64,000 bases of DNA from RGIG9115 sp045649825 (GTDB lineage: Bacteria > Bacillota > Clostridia > UBA1381), in the NCBI GenBank assembly GCA_045649825.1, contig JAZRQO010000023.1:66481-130480 (forward strand). The letters run 5' to 3'. The position numbers were made by a program, and so were the translations under genes. Positions within the stretch are counted from its first letter, which is position 1; every line of letters begins with the position of its first letter. Positions 8,083-17,083 of the stretch are shown piece by piece. The notes under the pieces were generated by a model. That model worked only from the letters and a program-made list of their open reading frames with translations. It was not told the origin of the DNA and did no database searches.

Positions 8083-8928
8083 ATGAAAAAGTATTTTACT
8101 CCCGACGGGGTGCCTATGTACCTTTTTACACTTGTTTTCGTATTGTTGCCCCTTGGATTTCTTGTGTGGCTCAGTTTTATGGAAAAAGACGGGGCACTTA
8201 GCTATGCCCATGTTTTCACCCTTGAGAACTATAAAAGTATATTTGATACAGTATATTTAAAAACCTTTATAACATCCCTTAAGCTTTCGTTTATAACAAC
8301 GCTTATAACGGGACTTATTGGCTATCCGTTTGCGTACTTTATGTCGAGGTGCGAAAATGCCCGGACAAAGCTTTTTGTTCTGCTTCTTGTGATATTGCCT
8401 TTTTGGACAAATGCACTCGTGAGGATTTACGGGTTTATAATTCTCTTAAGAGGTAATGGTCTCCTTCATTCTCTTCTTAATTTTTTTGGAATGGGTGAGG
8501 GGTACGGCTTTTTATACACTGAAGCTGCGGTTATAACGGGAATGGTGTATGCGCTGCTGCCGTTTATGATACTTACGGTTTATTCCGCCTGCGAGAAGAT
8601 AGACGTAAGCATCCCTGAGGCGGCACGCGACCTTGGAGCATCTCCGCTTAAGACGTTTTTCACAGTTGTTTTTCCACTTACTGCCGACGGACTTGTTTCG
8701 GGAATTACGCTTGTTTTTATACCCTCAATGGGTTTGTTCTTTATATCTGACCTTCTTGGGGGAGGTAAGGTGATGATAGCGGGTAATCTCATAAAGGACC
8801 AGGTTATGACTGCACATAGCTACCCCTTTGCGGCAGCAGTGTCGGTTATGATGCTGATAACCATGCTTTTGTGTATGGAAATAACACGTATTTTAGTTAA
8901 TAAGGTTTTAAAAGGAAGCAGAAAATGA
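8083..8928 (+). CDS. potB: Spermidine/putrescine ABC transporter permease PotB
   Basis: 281 aa, six hydrophobic segments. It carries the EAA coupling motif of ABC importers, EAARDLGASPLKTFFTVVFPL, near residues 184-204, which docks on PotA. The start lies 2 bp after potA and the end overlaps potC by 4 bp (ATGA), showing tight translational coupling. Confidence 0.88.
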   Translation: MKKYFTPDGVPMYLFTLVFVLLPLGFLVWLSFMEKDGALSYAHVFTLENYKSIFDTVYLKTFITSLKLSFITTLITGLIGYPFAYFMSRCENARTKLFVLLLVILPFWTNALVRIYGFIILLRGNGLLHSLLNFFGMGEGYGFLYTEAAVITGMVYALLPFMILTVYSACEKIDVSIPEAARDLGASPLKTFFTVVFPLTADGLVSGITLVFIPSMGLFFISDLLGGGKVMIAGNLIKDQVMTAHSYPFAAAVSVMMLITMLLCMEITRILVNKVLKGSRK

Positions 8929-9698
8929 AACAGTCGGTTTTTCAGAAGGTGTATTTGAGTTTAATACTTTTACTGATGTATGTACCAATGCTCCTTGTAG
9001 TGGTATATTCCTTCAATAAATCAAATATAACCACTGTGTGGTCGGGATTTTCCCTCAGTTGGTACGGTGAGCTTTTTGCCGACCGTGAAATGGCAGAGGC
9101 TTTAAAAAACAGTTTAATAATTGCTTTTATAACCTCAGCAGTATCAGCACTTCTCGGAACTTTGTGTGCAGTGGGGATATACAAGGGCAGAACAGCTCTT
9201 GACAGAGGTGTGAAAAAGCTTGCATCTGTTCCTCTTATGCTGCCTGAGATAATAACGGGAATTTTGTTTTTGCTGATATTCTCGGCATTGGGGCTGAGAC
9301 TTGGTATTTTTACTATAGTCGTTGCACATTCATCATTTTGTATACCCTACGTGTATATGACGGTTACGGGAAGCCTTGAACAGCTTGATGAAAGCACAAC
9401 AGACGCGGCACGCGACCTGGGCGCAGGTAAAATTCGTACTTTTTTTGAAATTACCGTTCCTCAGTTAATGCCCGGGATAATAAGCGGCACACTTCTTTCT
9501 TTTGCAATGTCTATGGATGATGTTATAATCAGCTTTTTTGTAACAGGTCCGGGAACAAATACCTTGCCCGTTAAAATATACTCACAACTTAAAAAAGGCG
9601 TTACCCCTGAGGTAAACGCCCTGTGTACCCTTATGCTTGCGGTGACGGTGCTTATAGTTGTAATAGCAGCTATAGCAGGGAAGAAAAAAAGAAGCTGA
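8925..9698 (+). CDS. potC: Spermidine/putrescine ABC transporter permease PotC
   Basis: 257 aa, about six membrane helices. The EAA-type loop reads DAARDLGAGKIRTFFEITVP. It partners PotB to form the channel. In most genomes potD, the extracytoplasmic polyamine-binding protein, follows directly; here the gene ends inside a terminator and a minus-strand gene comes next. The binding protein must be elsewhere or absent. Confidence 0.88.
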   Translation: MKQSVFQKVYLSLILLLMYVPMLLVVVYSFNKSNITTVWSGFSLSWYGELFADREMAEALKNSLIIAFITSAVSALLGTLCAVGIYKGRTALDRGVKKLASVPLMLPEIITGILFLLIFSALGLRLGIFTIVVAHSSFCIPYVYMTVTGSLEQLDESTTDAARDLGAGKIRTFFEITVPQLMPGIISGTLLSFAMSMDDVIISFFVTGPGTNTLPVKIYSQLKKGVTPEVNALCTLMLAVTVLIVVIAAIAGKKKRS

Positions 9699-9725
9699 CG
9701 CATATGCATCAGCTTCCCGATTTTT
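9691..9725. terminator. Bidirectional terminator between potC and the HPr-like gene
   Basis: GAAGCTGA and TCAGCTTC (9691-9716) close a hairpin overlapping the potC stop codon. A T-run follows on the plus strand (9720-9725), and a T-rich stretch lies on the minus side. Confidence 0.8.
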
Positions 9726-9728
9726 GAA

Positions 9729-9959
9729 TTATTTAACAATAAATTTTTCAAGTTCTTCCATAAAAGCTTCGCAGCTGTCGCTATGAACGTCAACCTTAAC
9801 AGGCTTTGAAAGGTCAAGGCTGAAAATTCCCATGATTGATTTTGCATCAACCACGTATCTGCCTGATGAGAAGTCAACGTCAAAGTCGTATTTGCTCACA
9901 ATATTAACAAAATCCTTTACATCATTGCTTGAGCTAAGTAAAATATTAAAAGTTGTCAT
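9729..9959 (-). CDS. HPr-like (Crh-like) protein without the phosphorylatable histidine
   Basis: 76 aa, the usual HPr length, and the regulatory serine region is well conserved: DAKSIMGIFSL, with S41 at the position of HPr Ser46. The N-terminal GxHARPA active-site segment is replaced by LSSSNDVKDF, so no histidine can accept phosphate from enzyme I. That is the pattern of Bacillus Crh, which acts only as a CcpA co-regulator after Ser phosphorylation by HPr kinase. A role in carbon catabolite regulation rather than sugar transport is therefore inferred. It stands alone with its own RBS (AGGAGGAATCCCC region). Confidence 0.75.
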   Translation of the reverse strand: MTTFNILLSSSNDVKDFVNIVSKYDFDVDFSSGRYVVDAKSIMGIFSLDLSKPVKVDVHSDSCEAFMEELEKFIVK

Positions 9960-10122
9960 AGGGGATTCCTCCTGATCTCTTTGCTTAAATTACAGAGTTT
10001 TTCTCTGCATCTTTATAATACAATGATTGGAAGCTAAAGTCAAGGGATTTTGTGTTTCATTTTAAAATTTATATAATATTACCACAAACAGTAAATTAAC
10101 CGTAAAAAGGATTGATAAAATA

Positions 10123-11424
10123 ATGAAAACAGCCGCATTTTATACCTTAGGCTGTAAGGTAAACCAATACGAAACAGAGGCAATAGCCGAGCAGTTCACG
10201 TCGAAGGGTTACGAAATAAGGGACTTTTCGGAGTATGCGGACGTGTATGTTATAAACACCTGCAGTGTAACGGCTATGAGCGACAGAAAATCCAGGCAGA
10301 TTATACGCCGTGCAAAAAAGCAGAACCCTCACAGCACTGTTATTGTAACGGGGTGCTATGCTCAGGTTGCTCCTGATGAAGTGCTTAAAATAGATGGTGT
10401 AAACCTTGTTATAGGAACAAACGAAAAAAGCAGGATTGTAGCTGAAGCGGAAAAACTAACAGAGGCAGCAAAATCGGTCTGTGTTCACGACATTTCTCAT
10501 ACCCACGATTTTGAAGAAATGGCGGTTTCGGGTTATAGCTCTATGACTCGTGCATATATCAAAATTCAGGAGGGTTGCAATCAGTTTTGCAGCTATTGCA
10601 TTATTCCTTACGCAAGAGGGCCCATCAGAAGCCGCAACCCCAAGGCGGTTGTGGAAGAAGCAAAAAGGCTTGTGGCAGACGGATTTACGGAAATCATTCT
10701 CGTAGGAATACACATTGCCTCATACGGGTTAGACCGAAAGGACACATCCCTTGCAGATATTATACTTGAAATCAACAAGCTTTCGGGAATAAAGCGTATA
10801 CGCCTAAGCTCCATTGAGCCAATGACTCTAAGCCCTGCCTTTATAGAAAAAATAAGCCCTGCAGATAAGCTTTGTCCACATTTTCATCTTTCTCTGCAGT
10901 CGGGCTGTGACGAAACCTTAAAACGTATGAACAGGCGGTATACAACGGCACAGTATGCAGAAATTGTAAAATCCATACGTGAAAGCTTTGAGGGTGCTGC
11001 AATAACCACGGATATAATGACGGGCTTCCCCGGCGAAACTGATGAAGAATTTGAAAAGAGTGCGGAGTTTGCAGAGATAATGAAGTTTTCAGATATTCAT
11101 ATATTCAAATACTCACCAAGACCGGGCACTCCTGCGGCAAAATATCCCAATCAGATAACACCTGAAAAAAAAGACGAGCGAAGTAAAGTCCTTGAAAGAA
11201 TCCGCCAAAAAAGCGAGAAAGAATACCTTTCAGGATTTATCGGCACGGAGGCAGAGGTGCTCTTTGAGCAGCCTTCAGAGAAATATAAGGGATATTTTGA
11301 GGGTAAAACGGCGAACTATATAACCGTGCTTGTAAAATCTGATGAGGATTTATCTTTCAAATACAGAACCGTTAAGCTTTGTGAAGTTGTAGATGGCGGA
11401 ATAATGGGTGAATTTGATGAATAA
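10123..11424 (+). CDS. mtaB: tRNA t6A37 methylthiotransferase MtaB
   Basis: 433 aa. Converts N6-threonylcarbamoyladenosine at tRNA position 37 to the 2-methylthio derivative. The N-terminal UPF0004 domain has its three cluster-binding cysteines (LGCKVNQYE, NTCSVT, GCYAQV). The radical-SAM domain has CNQFCSYC, and a TRAM domain closes the C-terminus (~375-433). GCKVNQYE and the CxxxCxxC spacing favour MtaB over MiaB or RimO. Single gene ending at a terminator shared with tRNA-Gly. Confidence 0.9.
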   Translation: MKTAAFYTLGCKVNQYETEAIAEQFTSKGYEIRDFSEYADVYVINTCSVTAMSDRKSRQIIRRAKKQNPHSTVIVTGCYAQVAPDEVLKIDGVNLVIGTNEKSRIVAEAEKLTEAAKSVCVHDISHTHDFEEMAVSGYSSMTRAYIKIQEGCNQFCSYCIIPYARGPIRSRNPKAVVEEAKRLVADGFTEIILVGIHIASYGLDRKDTSLADIILEINKLSGIKRIRLSSIEPMTLSPAFIEKISPADKLCPHFHLSLQSGCDETLKRMNRRYTTAQYAEIVKSIRESFEGAAITTDIMTGFPGETDEEFEKSAEFAEIMKFSDIHIFKYSPRPGTPAAKYPNQITPEKKDERSKVLERIRQKSEKEYLSGFIGTEAEVLFEQPSEKYKGYFEGKTANYITVLVKSDEDLSFKYRTVKLCEVVDGGIMGEFDE

Positions 11425-11427
11425 TAC

Positions 11428-11460
11428 AAAAAAATCACACTCAAAAGAGTGTGATTTTTT
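11428..11460. terminator. Bidirectional terminator, mtaB and tRNA-Gly
   Basis: AAAAAATCACACTC and GAGTGTGATTTTTT form a perfect stem with loop AAAA between mtaB (plus) and tRNA-Gly (minus). Confidence 0.9.
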
Positions 11461-11534
11461 GGAGCGGAAGACGAGATTCGAACTCGCGACGTTCACCTTG
11501 GCAAGGTGACGCTCTACCACTGAGCCACTCCCGC
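11460..11534 (-). tRNA. tRNA-Gly (anticodon GCC)
   Basis: Acceptor GCGGGAG/CTTCCGC, anticodon loop TTGCCAA (GCC, glycine), T-arm GCGAG-TTCGAAT-CTCGT and encoded CCA. A second identical copy is at 26140-26214. Confidence 0.95.
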
Positions 11535-11675
11535 AAATATCATTGCCATTATACCATCTGATAATAGATTTGTCAATACTTTTTTATAAAAATATTGTAT
11601 TTTTTCTGTTTTTACGTATTTTTCTAAGTATCATTGTACAAATAGTTAAATTTCTTTTAATATTATAAAATATAC

Positions 11676-11704
11676 TTGATTTTTCCCTTTTTATGTATTA
11701 GAAT
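11676..11704 (+). promoter_or_regulatory. Probable promoter of pgi
   Basis: TTGATT (11676-11681), 17-bp spacer, TAGAAT (11699-11704). This leaves a leader of about 95 nt before the pgi ATG. Confidence 0.55.
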
Positions 11705-11809
11705 ATATGTAATATATTGTATAATATGCAATAGGTATACAATATAACTGTCTTGATAATAACAGGGGGAATTTCAAAGACGGTTCATTGAAAGGAGTTT
11801 TATTACATA

Positions 11810-13159
11810 ATGGCAAATATCAGATTTGAGTATAGTGGAGCAATGAACTTTATCGGAGAACACGAAATAGAAAATCTCACCCCGCAAATCAATGCGGCGC
11901 ATAAGCTTCTTCACGATAAAACCGGACCGGGTAACGACTTTCTCGGTTGGGTAAATCTTCCCACGGATTACGATAAGGAAGAATTCGCAAGAATCAAAGC
12001 AGCAGCAGAAAAAATCAAGTCAAACTCAGACGTTTTGATAGTAATCGGCATCGGGGGCTCATACCTTGGCGCAAGGGCAGCACTTGAGATGCTAACAGGC
12101 AGCTTTTATAACACTCTTTCAAAGGAGCAGAGAAAAGCACCTCAGATATTCTTTGCAGGTAACAGCATAAGTTCATCCTATTTAAGAGATTTGCTCGATG
12201 CAATCGAAGGTAAGGATTTTTCTGTAAATGTTATTTCAAAATCGGGAACAACAACCGAGCCTGCAATAGCATTCAGAATTTTTAAAGAAATCTTAGAGAA
12301 GAAATATGGAAAAGACGGCGCAAAAGAAAGAATTTTTGCAACAACCGATGCAAAGAGGGGTGCTCTTAAAACTCTGGCAGATGCAGAAGGCTACGAAACC
12401 TTTGTTATAAGCGATGATGTGGGTGGCAGATTCTCTGTTCTCACAGCAGTAGGACTTCTTCCCATAGCTGCAGCGGGAATTGACATTGACGATATGATGA
12501 AAGGTGCGGCAGATGGCGAAGCTGAATATGCAAACCCCAACCTTAAAGAGAATATCTGCTATCAGTATGCGGCAGTAAGAAACATTCTCTACCGCAAGGG
12601 TAAAAGCGTTGAAATGATGGTTAATTTCGAGCCTGCACTTCACTACTTCGGTGAATGGTGGAAGCAGCTCTACGGCGAGAGCGAAGGTAAAGACGGAAAG
12701 GGTATTTTCCCTGCAGCGGCTGATTTTTCAACCGACCTTCATTCTATGGGTCAGTACATACAGGACGGACAGAGAATGCTTTTTGAAACGGCACTCTTGG
12801 TTGACGAGCCAGCACGTGACTTTGAAATCACTGCAACTGACGATAACCTTGACGGGCTTAACTTCCTGGCAGGTAAAACCGTTAACTATGTAAATAATAT
12901 GGCAGCACTGGGTACAAACCTCGCCCATATAGACGGCGGAGTTCCAAACCTTGTTGTAAGAATTCCAAAGCTTGATGCTTATAACTTCGGAAAGCTTGTA
13001 TACTTCTTTGAAAAGGCATGCGGTATATCGGGATATGTTCTTGGTGTTAACCCCTTCGACCAACCTGGTGTTGAAGCCTATAAAAAGAATATGTTTGCAC
13101 TTCTCGGCAAACCCGGATATGAAGAAGAAAAGAAAGCACTTGACGAAAGACTTAAGTAA
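11810..13159 (+). CDS. pgi: Glucose-6-phosphate isomerase
   Basis: 449 aa, the short Firmicute form. Interconverts glucose 6-phosphate and fructose 6-phosphate in the cytoplasm. Visible family signatures are VIGIGGSYLGARAA (sugar-phosphate binding), VISKSGTTTEPA, the segment GEWWKQLYGESEGKDGKG, and the C-terminal Lys-containing signature near FDQPGVEAYKKN. The RBS is AAAGGAG. Monocistronic by spacing; no operator is obvious upstream. Confidence 0.95.
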   Translation: MANIRFEYSGAMNFIGEHEIENLTPQINAAHKLLHDKTGPGNDFLGWVNLPTDYDKEEFARIKAAAEKIKSNSDVLIVIGIGGSYLGARAALEMLTGSFYNTLSKEQRKAPQIFFAGNSISSSYLRDLLDAIEGKDFSVNVISKSGTTTEPAIAFRIFKEILEKKYGKDGAKERIFATTDAKRGALKTLADAEGYETFVISDDVGGRFSVLTAVGLLPIAAAGIDIDDMMKGAADGEAEYANPNLKENICYQYAAVRNILYRKGKSVEMMVNFEPALHYFGEWWKQLYGESEGKDGKGIFPAAADFSTDLHSMGQYIQDGQRMLFETALLVDEPARDFEITATDDNLDGLNFLAGKTVNYVNNMAALGTNLAHIDGGVPNLVVRIPKLDAYNFGKLVYFFEKACGISGYVLGVNPFDQPGVEAYKKNMFALLGKPGYEEEKKALDERLK

Positions 13160-13272
13160 ATTAAAGAAAGCCAAAGCAAGCGGCAAAAGCTACCCGGCTA
13201 CGGGATAAAAATAATGATTGCCCCGGTCTTTAAAGCTTTCTTGGAATAAATATTTTTAAGGAGGACAAAATT

Positions 13273-13686
13273 ATGGTTGAATTGATTATCGGAAAAAAGG
13301 GTACCGGCAAAACCAAACAGCTTATTGAAAGCGTAAACAATGCCGTTAACGTGGCTAAGGGAAATGTAGTATTTATTTCCAACGACACTTCAAGAAATAT
13401 GTTTGATATTACTACAAAGGTACGTATGGCTGAAACAGCTGAGTTTGACATTAAGAGCTACAGTGAATTTCTCGGATTTATATGCGGTATAATAAGCGGT
13501 AATTTTGATATTACAAATATATTTGTAGACGGAATATTCAAAATCGTAGGAACAGATAGTCTTGACGAATTTGAAGATTTCCTTAACCGTCTTGATGAAA
13601 TGAGTGCTAAATTCAATATATCATTTGTTATTACACTCAGCATTGATGCAGAAATTGCACCTGACTACATTAAAAAATACGTTTGA
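13273..13686 (+). CDS. Small conserved P-loop protein of unknown function
   Basis: 137 aa. The N-terminus has a clear Walker A motif, LIIGKKGTGKTKQL (K/T at about 13-14), and a hydrophobic strand ending in Asp (NIFVDG, about 84-89) can serve as Walker B. A short helical C-terminal half follows. Proteins of this kind are often annotated as twitching-motility or ATPase-like in clostridia without experimental support. RBS AAGGAGG. It lies between pgi and thrC, 60 bp upstream of thrC. Confidence 0.7.
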   Translation: MVELIIGKKGTGKTKQLIESVNNAVNVAKGNVVFISNDTSRNMFDITTKVRMAETAEFDIKSYSEFLGFICGIISGNFDITNIFVDGIFKIVGTDSLDEFEDFLNRLDEMSAKFNISFVITLSIDAEIAPDYIKKYV

Positions 13687-13691
13687 TAAAA

Positions 13692-13720
13692 TTTTCGCCG
13701 TCGGTCAATAACCGGCGGCG
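13692..13720 (+). terminator. Stem-loop between the P-loop gene and thrC
   Basis: CGCCGTCGGT and ACCGGCGGCG pair (one G-T) around CAATA. Only a short TTTT follows, so it may be a weak terminator or an mRNA-stabilising hairpin. Confidence 0.4.
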
Positions 13721-13746
13721 GAGCTTTTATGTTTGGAGGATTAGAA

Positions 13747-15246
13747 ATGAATTATTGCAGCACAAGGAATAAAAAGGTATGTGTATCTGCTGCACAGGCA
13801 ATCAAACAGGGGCTTTCATACGAGGGCGGATTATTTGTTCCGGAGTCATTCCCCGAAATATCTCTTTCCGATATAAAATTTTTGTCGGAATGTAAGTATA
13901 CCGATAGAGCAAAGTTTGTTCTTGGTCGTTTTCTCACAGACTTCACAGCCGAAGAGCTGGAAAACTGTGTAACAAAGGCGTACACAAAGGAAAAGTTCGG
14001 AACAGATACCATTGCACCCCTTTATAAGTATAACGACGAAGCATATTTTCTTGAACTCTGGCATGGTCCCACCTGTGCTTTCAAGGATATGGCACTTCAG
14101 ATACTCCCCCACCTTCTTACTACCTCAATGAAGAAAACTAAGGAGGACAAAGAGGTTGTAATTCTTGTTGCGACAAGCGGTGATACAGGAAAAGCGGCTC
14201 TTGAAGGCTTTAAGGATGTTCAGGGAACAAGGATAGTGGTATTCTATCCCAACAACGGCGTAAGTGAAATTCAGAAGCTTCAGATGGTAACCCAGGATGG
14301 GGGAAACGTAGGTGTGTATGCAGTTGAAGGTAACTTTGATGATGCACAAAACGGTGTAAAGAAGATATTTACCGATAATGAATACAAGGATTCGCTTCTC
14401 TCGGGTGGTTATAGTCTCTCAAGCGCAAATTCCATCAACTGGGGCAGACTTGTTCCTCAGATTGTTTACTATTTCTCCGCATATGCAGATTTGCTCAAAA
14501 ACGGTGAAATCGAGCTTGGTGAAAAGATTAATATCGTAGTGCCTACAGGTAACTTCGGCAATATTCTTGCCTCCTACTACGCATATAAGATGGGACTTCC
14601 CGTTAATAAATTCATTTGTGCTTCAAACGAGAATAATGTTCTTACAGATTTCATAAACACGGGTGTGTATAATAAAAACCGTGCATTCCACACTACATCA
14701 AGTCCATCAATGGATATTCTTATTTCAAGTAACCTTGAAAGATTTCTTTTCGACCTCACAGGCGAAAATGACGGCGTGGTTGCTGAATGGATGGCGGCAC
14801 TTTCCGAAAAGGGAAGATACGAAATCGGTGAAGATGTGAAAGAGAAGCTTATAGCTCTTATGTGGGGCGGCTGCGCAGACGATACTGAAACTTCAGACAC
14901 CATAAAGAAAACTTTTGACGAATCGGGATATGTTGTTGATACTCATACTGCAGTTGCAAAAGCCGTGTATGATAAGTACGTGAAGGAAACAGGTGACAGA
15001 ACAAAAACTGTTATCGCTTCAACTGCAAGCCCCTTTAAGTTTAACCAGAGTGTTCTTATTGCCCTTAACGGTCTTAATGCAGTTGTGGGCAAGGATGAGT
15101 TCCAGCTCCTTGAGGACCTTGCAATCCAAAGCGGACTAACAATCCCCGAATCACTCTCCGAGCTTAAAACAAAGCCCGTAGTGTTCGACACAGTGTGTGA
15201 AAAGAACCATATGGCAAGAGTGGTAAGTGAATTTTTGAATGTTTAA
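13747..15246 (+). CDS. thrC: Threonine synthase
   Basis: 499 aa from the ATG at 13747, preceded by GGAGG at 13735-13739; an in-frame ATG at 13729 lies upstream of that site and was rejected. PLP enzyme converting O-phosphohomoserine to threonine. It is the long form, with the N-terminal YCSTRN segment, the PLP lysine in GPTCAFKDMALQ, the phosphate-binding loop ATSGDTGKAALEG, and VPTGNFGNILASYYA. No T-box leader fits in the 60-bp space upstream. Confidence 0.93.
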   Translation: MNYCSTRNKKVCVSAAQAIKQGLSYEGGLFVPESFPEISLSDIKFLSECKYTDRAKFVLGRFLTDFTAEELENCVTKAYTKEKFGTDTIAPLYKYNDEAYFLELWHGPTCAFKDMALQILPHLLTTSMKKTKEDKEVVILVATSGDTGKAALEGFKDVQGTRIVVFYPNNGVSEIQKLQMVTQDGGNVGVYAVEGNFDDAQNGVKKIFTDNEYKDSLLSGGYSLSSANSINWGRLVPQIVYYFSAYADLLKNGEIELGEKINIVVPTGNFGNILASYYAYKMGLPVNKFICASNENNVLTDFINTGVYNKNRAFHTTSSPSMDILISSNLERFLFDLTGENDGVVAEWMAALSEKGRYEIGEDVKEKLIALMWGGCADDTETSDTIKKTFDESGYVVDTHTAVAKAVYDKYVKETGDRTKTVIASTASPFKFNQSVLIALNGLNAVVGKDEFQLLEDLAIQSGLTIPESLSELKTKPVVFDTVCEKNHMARVVSEFLNV

Positions 15247-15254
15247 TATTTATT

Positions 15255-15286
15255 AAAAAGCTGCTTCATTATGAAGCAGCTTTTTT
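15255..15286. terminator. Bidirectional terminator between thrC and the nucleotidyltransferase
   Basis: AAAAAGCTGCTTCAT and ATGAAGCAGCTTTTTT form a near-perfect stem. It serves both convergent transcripts. Confidence 0.9.
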
Positions 15287-15288
15287 AG

Positions 15289-16128
15289 TTAGAAATTATA
15301 TTTGCCTTCGTCAATAAACTTCTGCATTGCAGCTTTAACTGCGGGCATATCATCTCTGTAGGTTACGCCGTACCAACGCTCAGGAGTTGAAAGAACTGTT
15401 ACCTTTGCTCCTTCTTCCTGAATCTTTCTGCCGATTGTAACAGGGAGTAAGCATTCAGACTTCGGCTCGTTTATACGTGTTTCAAGGAAGTCGTGGAAAT
15501 CTTTTTCAAGGTAGGGGAATATGTCTTTGTTAAGTCCCCACATATTCATAGAAACGAGAGTGTCTTCTGGGAAGCCTGAATTTCTGTCGATTGCAGTATG
15601 CTCCTCAATCTGCTTCAGAATTCCGTTTTCAGCCACGCATACACCCCTTGCAACTGTTCCGTTGTCAGTAAGAGTGTTGCCAAGCTTGTAGCCTACCATG
15701 CACATTCCGTCGTTGTTCACAAGCCAGTCGTGAGCAATTTTAAAGGATTCTTTACCGTAGTAGTCATCAGCGTTGATTACTGTGAAGGGAGCAGAAAGCT
15801 TATCCTGTGCGCAAAGCACTGCATGAGTTGTACCCCATGGCTTTTCTCTGCCTTCGGGAATAGAATATCCCTCGGGAAGCTTGTCAAGCTCCTGGAATGC
15901 ATAATCAACATCCATAATTTTTTCAAGTCTTTTTCCGCAAAGCTCACGGAATTCTTTTTCGATGGCTTTTTTGATGATGATAACAGCCTTGTCAAAGCCT
16001 GCTTCCTTTGCATCATAGAGTGAAAAGTCGATGATTGCCTGACCGCTCGGTCCCATTGGCTCAATCTGCTTGAGTCCTCCGAAACGGCTTCCCATTCCGG
16101 CAGCCATAATTAAAAGCTCTGTTTTCAT
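15289..16128 (-). CDS. Sugar-phosphate nucleotidyltransferase-like protein
   Basis: 279 aa. The N-terminus LIMAAGMGSRFGGLKQ is the pyrophosphorylase nucleotide-binding signature, and NADDYYG is a typical metal-site Asp motif of the GT-A fold NTP_transferase family. The C-terminal part (RWYGVTYRDD) lacks the left-handed beta helix of GlmU or GlmM relatives. It probably charges a sugar-phosphate with NTP; the sugar is unknown. Last gene of the minus-strand operon, 27 bp after cysK. Confidence 0.75.
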   Translation of the reverse strand: MKTELLIMAAGMGSRFGGLKQIEPMGPSGQAIIDFSLYDAKEAGFDKAVIIIKKAIEKEFRELCGKRLEKIMDVDYAFQELDKLPEGYSIPEGREKPWGTTHAVLCAQDKLSAPFTVINADDYYGKESFKIAHDWLVNNDGMCMVGYKLGNTLTDNGTVARGVCVAENGILKQIEEHTAIDRNSGFPEDTLVSMNMWGLNKDIFPYLEKDFHDFLETRINEPKSECLLPVTIGRKIQEEGAKVTVLSTPERWYGVTYRDDMPAVKAAMQKFIDEGKYNF

Positions 16129-16155
16129 TTTGTTATACCTCTCCTTTTTTTGTTT

Positions 16156-17070
16156 TTATTTAAACAGCGGTGTCGACAGATACCTGTCCCCCGTATCGGG
16201 TAATATCGCCACTATTGTTTTCCCTTTATTTTCGGGGCGTTTTGCAAGTTCCATTGCTGCGAATACTGCTGCCCCTGAGGTTATCCCTGCCAGGATTCCC
16301 TCGCTTTGTGCAAGCATTTTGCCTGTTTCATATGCCGCTTCTTCGGAAACGGTTATGATTTCGTCATAAATTTCAGTGTTCAGTATTTCAGGAACAAAGC
16401 CTGCACCTATCCCTTGAAGCCCGTGAGGACCTGCAATACCTTTTGAAAGATATGGTGAACCTTCAGGCTCAACTGCTACTATTTTAATTTGGGGATTTTT
16501 TGATTTTAAATATTCTCCTGTACCTGTGATTGTACCGCCTGTACCAACACCAGCAACGAAAATATCCACATTCCCGTCGGTATCCTCCCATATTTCAGGG
16601 CCTGTTGTACGGTAATGTGCCGCAGGGTTGGCAGGGTTTATAAACTGCCCTGCAAGGAATGCTCCCGAAGTATTCTTTGCAATCTCCTCTGCTTTTTCGA
16701 TTGCCCCTGGCATACCTTTTTTGCCGTCGGTGAGAACTATCTCAGCACCGTAAGCTTCAAGAAGGCTTCTTCGTTCAATGCTCATAGTATCGGGCATTGT
16801 AAGAATAACCTTATATCCCTTTGATGCAGCAACTGCCGCAAGACCTATGCCTGTATTCCCACTTGTAGGCTCTACAATAACTGAGCCTTTTATTAAAAGA
16901 CCGCGGTTTTCCGCATCCTCTATCATAGATGATGCAACCCTGTCTTTAATACTTCCTGCAGGATTAAGGCTTTCAAGCTTTGCAAGAATACGGGCGTCTG
17001 TATCGTGGCAGTGAAGCTCAAGCAGAGGGGTGGAGCCTATAAGCTCCGATATTGATTTATAAATTTTCAT
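16156..17070 (-). CDS. cysK: Cysteine synthase A (O-acetylserine sulfhydrylase)
   Basis: 304 aa. PLP enzyme making cysteine from O-acetylserine and sulfide. Visible are the Schiff-base lysine in NPAGSIKDRVA, the substrate loop EPTSGNTGIGLA, the phosphate-binding glycine loop GVGTGGTITG, and the C-terminal ILPDTGDRYLST. The length is typical. It is 13 bp downstream of the TM1266-like gene in one operon; no S-box or T-box sequence precedes it. Confidence 0.95.
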   Translation of the reverse strand: MKIYKSISELIGSTPLLELHCHDTDARILAKLESLNPAGSIKDRVASSMIEDAENRGLLIKGSVIVEPTSGNTGIGLAAVAASKGYKVILTMPDTMSIERRSLLEAYGAEIVLTDGKKGMPGAIEKAEEIAKNTSGAFLAGQFINPANPAAHYRTTGPEIWEDTDGNVDIFVAGVGTGGTITGTGEYLKSKNPQIKIVAVEPEGSPYLSKGIAGPHGLQGIGAGFVPEILNTEIYDEIITVSEEAAYETGKMLAQSEGILAGITSGAAVFAAMELAKRPENKGKTIVAILPDTGDRYLSTPLFK

Positions 17071-17083
17071 ATGAAAACTTCTT

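Noticed and set aside
13160..13272. Inverted repeat AAGAAAGC/GCTTTCTT downstream of pgi as a terminator
   Set aside because: The arms are short and about 70 bp apart, and no T-run follows the second arm; pgi termination remains unassigned.
13687..13746. T-box or other amino-acid riboswitch ahead of thrC
   Set aside because: Only 60 bp are available and no T-box sequence (TGGNACCGCG-like) is present.
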